From a virus: DNA of 59,084 nucleotides. Location of the stretch: positions 1-59,084 of the IMG/VR virus record IMGVR_UViG_3300047552_000148. One strand, given 5' to 3'. Shown here one piece after another: positions 1 to 6,518 of this stretch. The translations under genes were made by a program, and so were the position numbers. Numbering within the stretch: the first letter of the stretch is position 1; the number at the start of each line of letters is the position of its first letter. The notes beneath the pieces were generated by a model that was given only the letters and a program-made list of their open reading frames with translations, ran no database searches and was not told the origin of the DNA.

Positions 1-13
1 TAGCTTTGCTCAT
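1..13 (-). CDS. Start of a truncated small gene (MSKA...)
   Basis: Only the start codon and three further codons (M-S-K-A) are present before the contig edge. The ATG overlaps the stop of the 29-residue gene upstream. The gene at 58707-58910 begins with the same four residues after the same upstream gene, so this is most likely the first codons of an allelic or duplicate copy of it. Confidence 0.4.
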
Positions 14-99
14 AGCATCCTCCCAGCAATCACGCCCATTGCGTACCCAATTGCAAACACAGTGACTGGGTGTGCCAGTGCGTCAATGAGTTTCTTCAT
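10..99 (-). CDS. 29-residue single-pass membrane peptide, copy 1
   Basis: A 29-residue ORF starting [12 protein letters not shown] and continuing as one hydrophobic Gly/Ala/Val helix ending in R-M-L. Its stop overlaps the ATG of the next gene, and its start lies inside the end of the gene upstream, so it is translationally coupled in the leftward operon. A second version at 58907-58996 has an identical N-terminus but a diverged C-terminal half. Function is unknown; a small inner-membrane peptide is the most that can be said. Confidence 0.6.
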   Translation of the reverse strand: MKKLIDALAHPVTVFAIGYAMGVIAGRML

Positions 100-187
100 T
101 GTCAATCTCCATAAAGTCTACACTCTCACTGTAATAGCCATTACTTGTACCATACCAACGAACATCAACATATCCCTTAGCTGTAGC
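61..187. repeat. 127-bp exact direct repeat, left copy
   Basis: Identical to 58958-59084 at the other contig end. The copy covers the C-terminal coding part of the 83-493 gene and the 5' part of the small membrane peptide gene. Base 60 differs from base 58957, and before that the two copies are only similar. An exact 127-base overlap at a contig end is what a de Bruijn assembler with k=127 leaves on a circular or permuted molecule. Confidence 0.95.
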
Positions 188-493
188 AAACTTATAGAAT
201 GTCCATGTGAAGCTGTCTTGATATTCAGGAACAACTACACCGTCTGGATTCACTTGCGTGTGGACAACTTCTTCAGCCAACAAAATTGGAGAGCCCACTA
301 GGTCGTCTAAGTCTCCAACAATGTCTTCAATGTAGACATCCTCGCAGCATTCTTGGCAGTGTGTCAGTACATACTGTTTACCGTTGTCTAGTGTGAACAG
401 CAAGTCTTGGTCTTTAATGACCTCTACAGCTTTCAATGTAGTGCCAAGCAGCATGGATAGTTTAGCTTCGTTGTTAAATATATATTTCATCAT
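83..493 (-). CDS. Conserved phage protein, DUF7448-like
   Basis: A 136-residue acidic soluble protein. It has a Cys-rich H-C-Q-E-C-C patch followed by YIEDIVGDLDDLVGSPIL and, near the C-terminus, [17 protein letters not shown] recognise this pattern as the phage/bacterial family catalogued as DUF7448, recalled rather than searched, which has no established function. Two ATGs are in tandem; the second (490) sits better behind the GGAG at about 496-499. The last 35 codons reappear at 58980-59084 through the terminal repeat. Confidence 0.75.
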   Translation of the reverse strand: MMKYIFNNEAKLSMLLGTTLKAVEVIKDQDLLFTLDNGKQYVLTHCQECCEDVYIEDIVGDLDDLVGSPILLAEEVVHTQVNPDGVVVPEYQDSFTWTFYKFATAKGYVDVRWYGTSNGYYSESVDFMEIDNEETH

Positions 494-499
494 AGCTCC

Positions 500-637
500 T
501 TAGCTTAACCACCAAAACAAAGACACTATCGCCGCCACCATTGCAACAATGCCTACAACAAAGAATATTGCCGCCATATCAGCAACCCAATCATCATCCG
601 CTACACCATAATTGTAGCCACCGTTATCGTTAAACAT
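500..637 (-). CDS. 45-residue membrane protein
   Basis: A short ORF with an Asn/Gly/Asp-rich N-terminus (about 20 residues) and one strongly hydrophobic segment (AAIFFVVGIVAMVAAIVSLF), ending W-W-L-S. Its ATG overlaps the stop of the DUF932 gene as TAATG, and a GGAG motif for the next gene follows its stop. Topology suggests a single-pass inner-membrane protein with the N-terminus outside the helix. No family recognised. Confidence 0.65.
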   Translation of the reverse strand: MFNDNGGYNYGVADDDWVADMAAIFFVVGIVAMVAAIVSLFWWLS

Positions 638-1494
638 TACGCAATCTCCGTGATGTATTCTGCAACGTCCCACAGTTGCTGATTAATTTCAATGGCTTTC
701 TTGACGCTGTTGATTGGCCGTGCCTTGCGCATTACGCCCTGCGGATGGGTCGCAGACACACTCCGCACCATGGCGTTACCTCTAATAACAGCTTCCTGCA
801 CACGCTGCAACACCTTCCACGCATCATATCCTTCGTCTTCTTTACGGGTAGGCAGCAATGCGTCTTTGGTAGTCTGTGCCACAGCGTAGCAGCCTGTCTT
901 TGCTACGTCTGGATTGTAAGAGTCCCAACGTGTTAGCACACCATTAGCAGCCAAAGAAAAGGCTTGGTCGTGTGTTAATGTTGTAGAACGCATACGCTCA
1001 ATCTTCTCCATCATCTTAGGCAGGTTGGCTACGGTGCTGCGCAGCATTTCTTCAAAGCCATAAATAGCAGAGCGATTGTGATAAACGACGGATGAGAAGC
1101 CATCACCAGCAATGATGCCGTTGGAGCAGATAAAGCGAAAGGCTCCAGCGTGCAGCTTCACAGCACCAGTGCCATCGTGGCTGTTGTACAACACAATTTC
1201 GCTGCGAAACTCTTTAGCATCAGCATCACAAATGTCAGAGCGATGGCTGAATGCAACTAGATGATGTGCATGCTCAGCACCTTCAGCCTTGCGGCTACGC
1301 TTCTGTGCTGCCTGCGTAGGGAAGTAGCCATAGTCTGCCATAACAGGCAACAAATCGGCTGTATGCAGAGCCACATAGCGGTCAGTCAAGTGGCCTGCTT
1401 TGCTATGTGCGAACACGGCAGGAGCGCGTGTTTGAATGTCAGCGTTGGAGAGAATGCCGTTGTTGGCTGCGCGGGAGAAGATTAGATGTGCCAT
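637..1494 (-). CDS. DUF932-family protein
   Basis: A 285-residue protein with the hallmarks of the plasmid/phage DUF932 family: the central ...KLHAGAFRFICSNGIIAG block and the helical C-terminal part with repeated basic and Thr residues. DUF932 members are common on plasmids and in phage early regions; their function is not established, although they are often near DNA metabolism genes. The start is supported by AAAGGAAAACAAA directly before the ATG, a leader also seen before the 3604-4467 gene. It is the largest gene of the leftward pre-early block. Confidence 0.8.
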   Translation of the reverse strand: MAHLIFSRAANNGILSNADIQTRAPAVFAHSKAGHLTDRYVALHTADLLPVMADYGYFPTQAAQKRSRKAEGAEHAHHLVAFSHRSDICDADAKEFRSEIVLYNSHDGTGAVKLHAGAFRFICSNGIIAGDGFSSVVYHNRSAIYGFEEMLRSTVANLPKMMEKIERMRSTTLTHDQAFSLAANGVLTRWDSYNPDVAKTGCYAVAQTTKDALLPTRKEDEGYDAWKVLQRVQEAVIRGNAMVRSVSATHPQGVMRKARPINSVKKAIEINQQLWDVAEYITEIA

Positions 1495-1560
1495 TTTGTT
1501 TTCCTTTAGGAAGTTGTTGAAGAGGTGTGTAGATTAACTGTTTTATTCTGCTTAGTCAAA

Positions 1561-1791
1561 TTATTTCTTTGATTGTTGTGTCTTAGCAACAAGAGGGTTC
1601 ACCCATGTGAATGCTGCTAAGTGGACAACATCACCGAACATGTTGAAACAAAGGCTGTACATGCCATCTATGTGCGAAAAAAAGAACACCTCTTTGGATG
1701 GTGTTGCTTGGATGTAGCTTTTGTTTGGCACTTTGTAGAGAGGTATAGTGTCTTGGATGTCGAAGTCTGCAATGTCAATAGCCTGTAGCAT
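1561..1791 (-). CDS. Hypothetical 76-residue early protein
   Basis: A soluble, aromatic-rich small protein (IPLYKVPNKSYI, FSHIDGMYSLCF). Its ATG follows the stop of the SleB-like gene without a gap, and the AAGGAG encoded in that gene's last codons serves as its ribosome binding site, so the two are coupled. No family recognised. Confidence 0.65.
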   Translation of the reverse strand: MLQAIDIADFDIQDTIPLYKVPNKSYIQATPSKEVFFFSHIDGMYSLCFNMFGDVVHLAAFTWVNPLVAKTQQSKK

Positions 1792-2238
1792 TTATAGCTC
1801 CTTATAAAAACGATGGTTAGAAATTGTCAAAGTTTGCTTCATCTTTTTAGCCCACACCGGACGACTCTTTCTATGATGATAGTGTGTAGCACCACCAGTG
1901 ATATCGTCAGCGCTCACAGCCAGTGCCACGGTGGAGAATAGCTGTTCTGTGTCTTCAGTCAATGGCTTAGCTTTGTCTTTGATGGTCCAGCTAAATTGCC
2001 GTGGCTTATAAACAACAGAACAAACATCTTCGCCAGACTTAGCAGCCCTGTTCAGCGTTACATGCACCACTGCTGTGACACCTGCTGCGCCTTCGCCTCT
2101 GGCTTCGTGGTAGGCGTTAGCAAGTAGGCACTGTAGCTGCTGTAGCGAGGATGTAGAAGGCACTGCTTCGACTGTCTCAGGCTGTTGATGCGTCAGCGCT
2201 GCCAGTAAAGCCAGTGCCACAACGGAGCGCTTAAGCAT
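1792..2238 (-). CDS. Exported SleB-like cell wall hydrolase
   Basis: A 148-residue protein. Residues 1-25 (MLKRSVVALALLAALTHQQP) look like a Sec signal or signal-anchor. The rest matches the hydrolase_2 (SleB) lytic-transglycosylase-like domain: L-L-A-N-A-Y-H-E-A-R-G-E-G with the catalytic Glu, A-V-V-H-V-T-L-N-R, and the C-terminal GATHYHH...R-P-V-W-A. I chose the ATG at 2238 because it places the signal at the N-terminus; it overlaps the upstream gene's stop by eight bases. The position is odd: a murein hydrolase in the early-looking leftward arm, far from the lysis cassette at 28.5-30 kb. It could be a second endolysin or act on the wall during infection. Confidence 0.8.
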   Translation of the reverse strand: MLKRSVVALALLAALTHQQPETVEAVPSTSSLQQLQCLLANAYHEARGEGAAGVTAVVHVTLNRAAKSGEDVCSVVYKPRQFSWTIKDKAKPLTEDTEQLFSTVALAVSADDITGGATHYHHRKSRPVWAKKMKQTLTISNHRFYKEL

Positions 2239-2518
2239 TAACAGGCTTACCTGTAACGTACACACGCTCACCATTGCAAGCCAGTGCCACAATGGAATTG
2301 ACATTAATCGAGCGATAGCCTTTAGCGTTTACATCGTAGGCAATGATGTATTGATCACGATTGACGGTACAGAGCCCACCCTTGAGCGCTTTAGTAACAC
2401 CAGTGCGACCAACTAGTTTGCGAAGGCTTCCGTCTTTTTTGATGAAGCTAACAGAAAAGAAACGTCCGTTGCTGTTGGCAATGGCGGTGGAAATAATGCT
2501 GCTAAGAGATGTTGACAT
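2231..2518 (-). CDS. Conserved small phage protein, 95 residues
   Basis: A small basic protein with the sequence feel of a beta-barrel: NGRFFSVSFIKKDGS...VGRTGV...YIIAYDV...GYRSINVNSI. This pattern is common in early regions of phages of Gram-negative bacteria, but I know no function for it. It overlaps the start of the SleB-like gene, and the next annotated gene upstream (2614) is about 95 bp away. Confidence 0.7.
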   Translation of the reverse strand: MSTSLSSIISTAIANSNGRFFSVSFIKKDGSLRKLVGRTGVTKALKGGLCTVNRDQYIIAYDVNAKGYRSINVNSIVALACNGERVYVTGKPVNA

Positions 2519-2613
2519 AAAAACTCCGTTGGTTGTTTAGCTTGATAGACTACTCTGCCCTATGCAAAACAGTCTAGCAAGCCCTGTGAAGGGCCTGTGC
2601 CACAAAGGGCTAG

Positions 2614-2895
2614 TTATAGGGGCGTTGTTGGCTTGAAGCTCTCATACGTACGTATGCGGCTTGGTTTGTTGGTGTGCTTATTAACCCATTTGATGCTGGT
2701 GCCCCAGCAATGTAACTCGGTGACTAATAAGTGCAAATCCTCATCCTCTTCTAAATAAACATAATCACCTCGTTGATATGAATACTCAGATATTAGATTT
2801 TCAATGTTGAGATTCTGCAACACTGACCGCTTAACCTTACCCCATGCGTGAGATGGGTCAATGTACAGGATGATGGTGAAGTGCTTATTATTCAT
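2614..2895 (-). CDS. Hypothetical 93-residue protein
   Basis: A mixed-charge soluble protein with an acidic YLEEDEDLHLL stretch and a basic C-terminus. It sits five bases after the stop of the 2901-3101 gene. The 95 bp downstream contains a GCCCT/AGGGC stem (about 2579-2593) that may be a weak transcription stop. No family recognised. Confidence 0.6.
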   Translation of the reverse strand: MNNKHFTIILYIDPSHAWGKVKRSVLQNLNIENLISEYSYQRGDYVYLEEDEDLHLLVTELHCWGTSIKWVNKHTNKPSRIRTYESFKPTTPL

Positions 2896-2900
2896 TTCAA

Positions 2901-3101
2901 TTAACCTTTAGCATAAGCATTAAACAAACTATCAAATTCAGCCTTATATCCAAGCTGTGCCAACTTACGACCCAGTGCCACAATGCTATCTCGCTGGTCT
3001 TGGCCTTTCCTGTAATAGCGGCTATCATCACTACGTTGATAATACCAGTCGTGGCCTTTAAGTTGGCGCTCTAGTTCGATTAATAGTTCGGTGTGAGACA
3101 T
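2901..3101 (-). CDS. Hypothetical 66-residue protein
   Basis: A highly charged helical protein (ELERQLKGHDWYYQRSDDSR). It carries one copy of the repeated decamer as Val-Ala-Leu codons. It lies between small genes in the same orientation with tight spacing. Function unknown. Confidence 0.6.
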   Translation of the reverse strand: MSHTELLIELERQLKGHDWYYQRSDDSRYYRKGQDQRDSIVALGRKLAQLGYKAEFDSLFNAYAKG

Positions 3102-3114
3102 AAAATATCCTTAT

Positions 3115-3351
3115 TTAAAATGGTGCGTCTTCAATTGGAGCGGGGTGCAGTGGCGGTGGTGTATTATCTCGTTTAGTCTGTGCCACAGCGGGGAAAGGCC
3201 AGTTATTCAACACATCAACCTGCTTCTGTGCGTCTGCTTTGTTGATAAAGTCACTTGCGCCAGTGCCACTTACCCACACAATGCGAGTTTCATAATAGCC
3301 TTTTACAATGAAATAGCGACCAGTGGCTTCGCTTTGTATAATGTGCCACAT
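3115..3351 (-). CDS. Hypothetical 78-residue protein
   Basis: The N-terminal part alternates hydrophobic and polar residues (YFIVKGYYETRIVWVSGTG), as in a small beta sheet. The C-terminal tail is Pro-rich (TPPPLHPAPIEDAPF). The decamer repeat here is read in a different frame from its neighbours. No family recognised. Confidence 0.6.
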   Translation of the reverse strand: MWHIIQSEATGRYFIVKGYYETRIVWVSGTGASDFINKADAQKQVDVLNNWPFPAVAQTKRDNTPPPLHPAPIEDAPF

Positions 3352-3357
3352 AATATA

Positions 3358-3510
3358 TCAAACCTTATGAAGTTGTGAAACCAGTGCCACAGCGTATTTA
3401 CGGGCAGCATTGTCGCCTAAGCCACGGCGTTTTGCGCGTTTATATTCGGAGAACACTGCCCATGCATATCCGTGGGTTTCGATGTTGCTTAGAATTCGGA
3501 ATGTGACCAT
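3358..3510 (-). CDS. Small basic protein, 50 residues
   Basis: An ORF beginning MVTFRILSNIETHGYAWAVF and ending in a helical basic stretch with KRAKRRGLGDNAARK. A strong AAGGAG lies ten bases before the ATG in the shared leader AAGGAGAAAACAAA. The stop is six bases before the next ATG. The basic composition would suit nucleic-acid binding, but this is inference. Confidence 0.6.
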   Translation of the reverse strand: MVTFRILSNIETHGYAWAVFSEYKRAKRRGLGDNAARKYAVALVSQLHKV

Positions 3511-3603
3511 TTTGTTTTCTCCTTAGAAAAGTTAGCTAAACTGAATAGACTTTGATTAAATCTATTCGGGTTAGCCAGTGCCACTAAGGGCACTAGCATG
3601 GGT

Positions 3604-4467
3604 TTAATGCATAGCAATGGCGATAGTGACGCCCTTAAGGCTTTGCAGTCCGCAGGCGTGACCTTTACCAGTGCAAGTGCCACATTTACCGGGGCAAGGA
3701 AACACTTTACATGTAACATTGTCGCGGATAGCCTTAGCATTAGCTACAGTGCCGTGTTCGGACGATTTTACTTTATGCCCTACATTGACAGCGATAAACT
3801 CGCCACGAGTGATAGGCAAAGCTTTAATGCGTTCTACTGTAGCATTTTCGCTATTGTGTCCGCCTGATATGTTCAAGACGTAATTAGGCGCAAGGGTATT
3901 ATTGGCAACACTGTTAGAATGCAGTATTTGCTTGAAGCTTTTAGAATACCCATAAGCTTTAATATCTGACCTAAATTGCAACAATTGATTCCAGAAATCA
4001 AAAGTGTCAGAGCTATCAAAGTCACCATCAACATAAAGACGCAAAGTAACATTTTCGGGCAGTGCCAAGAAAGCTTGCGACAATGCAATGCTATTAAAGC
4101 GCTGCAAATACGTGTTCTGCACTTGCCGGGCGAATGCGTCAGGATAGCACCATGCTGTAAAACTGTAGCAATAGAGCAAGCATTCACCAGCACCGGGGCA
4201 TGTAACGGCGGGTAGTACGCTATAGGAATAGAACGGAAGCTTGCTATTGCCCTTTGCAAAGATTTTGTATAAGGGCTTTTTAGTTGCAAATATATTTGCA
4301 AGCTTGGCGAAGCTTCGCCGCCATGCCACACCATTAAATGCTGGGTCACATTGTAGAGATAGCAATGCTTTAGATATTTCATTGTCGCCACATGTTGCAA
4401 CAATTACGGCGAAGTCTTGAAGCTTGGCAAATTTGATAGCTGTGGGCGCGAAGTTTTTAGTTTGCAT
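3604..4467 (-). CDS. Mycobacteriophage gp88-like Cys-rich protein
   Basis: A 287-residue protein. Residues about 75-105 (YSYSVLPAVTCPGAG, then C-L-L-Y-C-Y-S-F-T-A-W-C-Y) and the C-terminal cluster C-K-V-F-P-C-P-G-K-C-G-T-C-T-G-K carry regularly spaced cysteines. This layout matches the 'gene product 88' family of mycobacteriophages and other phages, as I recall it. The cysteines suggest bound metal or an Fe-S cluster; no activity is established. It is the first gene of the leftward arm, directly beside the control region, preceded by AAAGGAAAACAAA. It is therefore probably among the first proteins made. Confidence 0.7.
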   Translation of the reverse strand: MQTKNFAPTAIKFAKLQDFAVIVATCGDNEISKALLSLQCDPAFNGVAWRRSFAKLANIFATKKPLYKIFAKGNSKLPFYSYSVLPAVTCPGAGECLLYCYSFTAWCYPDAFARQVQNTYLQRFNSIALSQAFLALPENVTLRLYVDGDFDSSDTFDFWNQLLQFRSDIKAYGYSKSFKQILHSNSVANNTLAPNYVLNISGGHNSENATVERIKALPITRGEFIAVNVGHKVKSSEHGTVANAKAIRDNVTCKVFPCPGKCGTCTGKGHACGLQSLKGVTIAIAMH

Positions 4468-4773
4468 TTTGTTTTCCTTTGGAAATCTGCATCACGTTGT
4501 GTGCTGCATTGGGTTGAATTATGCACAATGTTTGCGACAATGCAAGACGTAAACGCGACCTATTCTTGCATATCTGCGACATGTTGCATAAATACAACAA
4601 GTGATGTTGCTTCGCTGTTGCTGGGTTGTCTATATAGCGACTCGGCGATGTAGGCGTTGTGTTTTGTTGTGGTGTATGGCTTGCAAGGCTTCTAAGCAAT
4701 GGGGAGTGGATTAGGTTGCAACATTGTCTTATATGCTTTTTGATATATTGAATATGATCTGTATAGTCTAAAG

Positions 4774-4802
4774 TGTATACCGCCTAGTCTTTTCTTGACC
4801 AA
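4774..4802 (-). promoter_or_regulatory. Candidate leftward sigma-70 promoter
   Basis: On the minus strand TTGGTC (4802-4797) and TATACA (4779-4774) are separated by 17 bases. The -35 hexamer lies inside a palindrome (4796-4809), so a bound protein would block it. It would drive the gp88-like gene and the leftward arm. The match is moderate. Confidence 0.45.
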
Positions 4803-4809
4803 ATGGTCA
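4796..4809. promoter_or_regulatory. Palindrome TGACCA-AA-TGGTCA, candidate operator
   Basis: A perfect 6-bp inverted repeat with a two-base spacer, overlapping the -35 box of the leftward promoter candidate. Its placement fits an operator for leftward transcription. Confidence 0.45.
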
Positions 4810-5393
4810 GGATTTATACAGGGCGTTTCAACATCCTATAAATATCAACTGTTTTTGAATCAGTTTTCTAGATTGTCGTAAGTGCTTGATTTTGCTAGTC
4901 TTTTTTGCTTTGCTAGTAAATCATACGCCTAGTATCTGATCTCACTTTACCCTGAATCAACCCCTTATCTGCCCTATATAGTGACATCGCGCCATCACTG
5001 GGGGCAGGTATGGGCCACCCCCCGGTAGCGCGTACGTTGTACATGGTGAAGCACACAGATCAGGAAAATGAAGTTGTTAACCACATCGTCAAATCTGCCT
5101 CTTTTTTAAGCAGATGTGTACGACCACACAGCGTTCCAGCAAGTGTGAGCGTTAACAATGCTGCACTGCGACATTTAAGTCTTTGTTGCAAATCTACAAC
5201 AGCATAGCTAACCCACCCATCTTCGCCTATACTGCGATGTTGATCTACAAAGCTATGCAGCCGTGATGTCCAATGTCACACCTGCTTTGTTCCCATCAGA
5301 GCAAATCTAAGCTGTTCCTTTAGCTTTGTAAGCGTTTCTGTTCTCATAAGAGCAAATATCTGCTATCTCATTTGTTGTAAAACGTCAACAACT

Positions 5394-5413
5394 TTGTTGT
5401 AGCGAAACAACAA
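5394..5413. repeat. Inverted repeat TTGTTGT/ACAACAA upstream of promoter
   Basis: A 7-bp perfect stem with loop AGCGAA. A second GTTGT/ACAAC inverted repeat lies just upstream at 5374-5392. Both sit within 60 bp upstream of the strong rightward promoter; they could be binding sites or stop leftward transcripts. Confidence 0.5.
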
Positions 5414-5429
5414 CATAGGGTTTTTATAT

Positions 5430-5458
5430 TTGACAAAATCACTTTTTTATGCTATACT
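5430..5458 (+). promoter_or_regulatory. Strong rightward sigma-70 promoter
   Basis: TTGACA (5430-5435), a 17-bp spacer and TATACT (5453-5458): consensus -35, near-consensus -10 and ideal spacing. The predicted start is near 5465, inside the palindrome GTCTATATAGAC. It reads toward the packaging and head genes. Confidence 0.8.
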
Positions 5459-5461
5459 TTA

Positions 5462-5473
5462 GTCTATATAGAC
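5462..5473. promoter_or_regulatory. Start-site palindrome GTCTATATAGAC, candidate operator
   Basis: A perfect 12-bp palindrome four bases downstream of the -10 box of the strong rightward promoter, so it covers the likely transcription start. It is the best-formed member of the CTATATAG family and is placed as a repressor operator would be. Confidence 0.55.
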
Positions 5474-5519
5474 GATGTAGACAAAGAAGTCTTCAACGTA
5501 ACAGGTAAGCTCTGTTACG

Positions 5520-5948
5520 CTAAGTTGTCTCTAAGCAGCCCTAGACCGGCTCCAACTTAGATTAAACAATAAGTTTAATAAATAGATAACTAAGTTGCTA
5601 ACGATGAACTAATTAGCTATATAGCTACCAAGCAATCTAAGTTGCTAAGAAGTATGTGGTAGTCTATATAGCCTACTTAGACATTAACAGATGTTGATGA
5701 AATATACAGAGAATATTTTGTTGTTATCTAAGTTGTTTCTAAGTAGTCTAATTAGCTATATAGTTCTATATTGAAAACAATGCGCATAAAAGATAAGACG
5801 TATTGAGCGATATAGACCTATATAGTGGAACGATTTAAACATTAACAGAAATAGCTATTGATTGTTTACTAAGAAGATAGCTTCTTTTGTTTCCTAAATT
5901 GAAACCTAAATGGTTTCTCTTTTGTTTATCTAAGTAGAAACTAAGTTG
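5520..5948. repeat. Iteron-like CTAAGTTG repeats
   Basis: Direct copies of CTAAGTTG begin at 5520, 5590, 5637, 5728 and 5941, with one inverted copy (CAACTTAG) at 5553-5560. They lie downstream of the rightward promoter and are interleaved with CTATATAG palindromes. Repeats of this kind mark initiator-binding sites in many plasmid and phage origins; that role is inferred here. Confidence 0.5.
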
Positions 5949-6388
5949 TTCAAACAATTGATATTGCTGTACAATTGGTGTACACTATCTGTACAGTCTA
6001 TATAGATCTTTCAAACATGCACATCATTTACCCGTTGTTGTTTCTCAACATCTTCTTTTCCTTCTTCTTTGTCTAATGAGCAAACGTAAGAGCTTCCCAC
6101 CATTGCTCTCAACAAGAGACGAAGTAGCTTCTTACGGCTTAGTTAATGTATGGCCTTACAACATCAACATAGAAGCCTATGTTGCTCTTCACAACGATAA
6201 GCTGGATAAGCTGCCTCACATTCCTCACAGCGCCGTCTTCTATGTTAGGAACTTGCTTGAGGCAGAGACGGGCTATTACTTCCCGCTAGACATGGTGGAG
6301 GCTGCTATGGTGGCTGAGGGATGGAGAGGGCGCTAGCGGCAATGTCGTAAGGCTGCAAGTAGCTTGCTACGACATCGACATTAACAGA
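5682..6388 (+). repeat. Three copies of CATTAACAGA
   Basis: Exact decamers at 5682-5691, 5840-5849 and 6379-6388, all on the plus strand and all in non-coding sequence. The third lies between the first and second rightward genes. Role unknown. Confidence 0.45.
6076..6336 (+). CDS. Hypothetical 86-residue protein, first rightward gene
   Basis: A soluble protein starting MSKRKSFPPLLSTRDEV. No clear ribosome binding site precedes the ATG, only a pyrimidine-rich run. It is the first gene after the strong rightward promoter, about 600 bp downstream of it, which would suit an early regulator or takeover protein, but no DNA-binding motif is seen. No family recognised. Confidence 0.6.
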   Translation: MSKRKSFPPLLSTRDEVASYGLVNVWPYNINIEAYVALHNDKLDKLPHIPHSAVFYVRNLLEAETGYYFPLDMVEAAMVAEGWRGR

Positions 6389-6518
6389 CATTGATTCACC
6401 ACCATCTCTCCCATAGTCCGCAAACTAAGGAATGTGTTGTTTGTTTGTTCTTTTCGTTTATAACATTGAAGACTATTCGTAACATTGACGTTGTTACATT
6501 TTTACTAAGGACATTTAT

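Larger units (their letters stand above)
1920..3584. repeat. Seven dispersed copies of decamer CCAGTGCCAC
   Basis: Exact copies begin at 1920, 2211, 2281, 2972, 3260, 3381 and 3575, all in the same orientation. Five fall in coding sequence as Val-Ala-Leu codons of different genes, one is read in another frame (Ser-Gly-Thr-Gly, 3260) and one is intergenic (3575). Near-matches occur at 1166 and 2594. Because the frame and coding status differ, the conservation looks like a DNA-level signal rather than a protein motif. Function is unknown. Confidence 0.7.
4630..6005. repeat. Eight CTATATAG palindromes
   Basis: Octamer copies start at 4630, 4974, 5464, 5617, 5664, 5756, 5818 and 5998. Two are parts of longer perfect palindromes, GTCTATATAGAC at 5462-5473 and TAGCTATATAGCTA at 5614-5627; several others keep the GTCTATATAG half. 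The regular two-fold symmetry is what a dimeric DNA-binding protein would recognise. No candidate regulator is identified. Confidence 0.7.
4468..6075. other. 1.6-kb non-coding divergent control region
   Basis: Between the first leftward gene (4467) and the first rightward gene (6076) no reading frame looks real. The stretch is AT-rich and dense in short repeats: CTATATAG palindromes, CTAAGTTG direct repeats, CATTAACAGA, and inverted repeats built from GTTGT/ACAAC. Promoters face both ways. It is the natural place for early transcription control and probably for the replication origin; the origin assignment is inference. Confidence 0.75.

Noticed and set aside
2276-2295. Sigma-54 promoter (TGGCAC...TTGC) at a decamer copy
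   Set aside because: The GG-GC spacing is one base short and other copies lack the -12 element; the match comes from the repeated decamer.
4457-4699. Leftward 80-codon frame upstream of the gp88-like gene
   Set aside because: Overlaps the gp88 start out of frame, has no homology or ribosome site, and runs through repeat-rich promoter DNA.
5010-5207. Open frame of 65 codons in the control region
   Set aside because: No ribosome binding site, odd composition, and it crosses inverted repeats; looks like chance.
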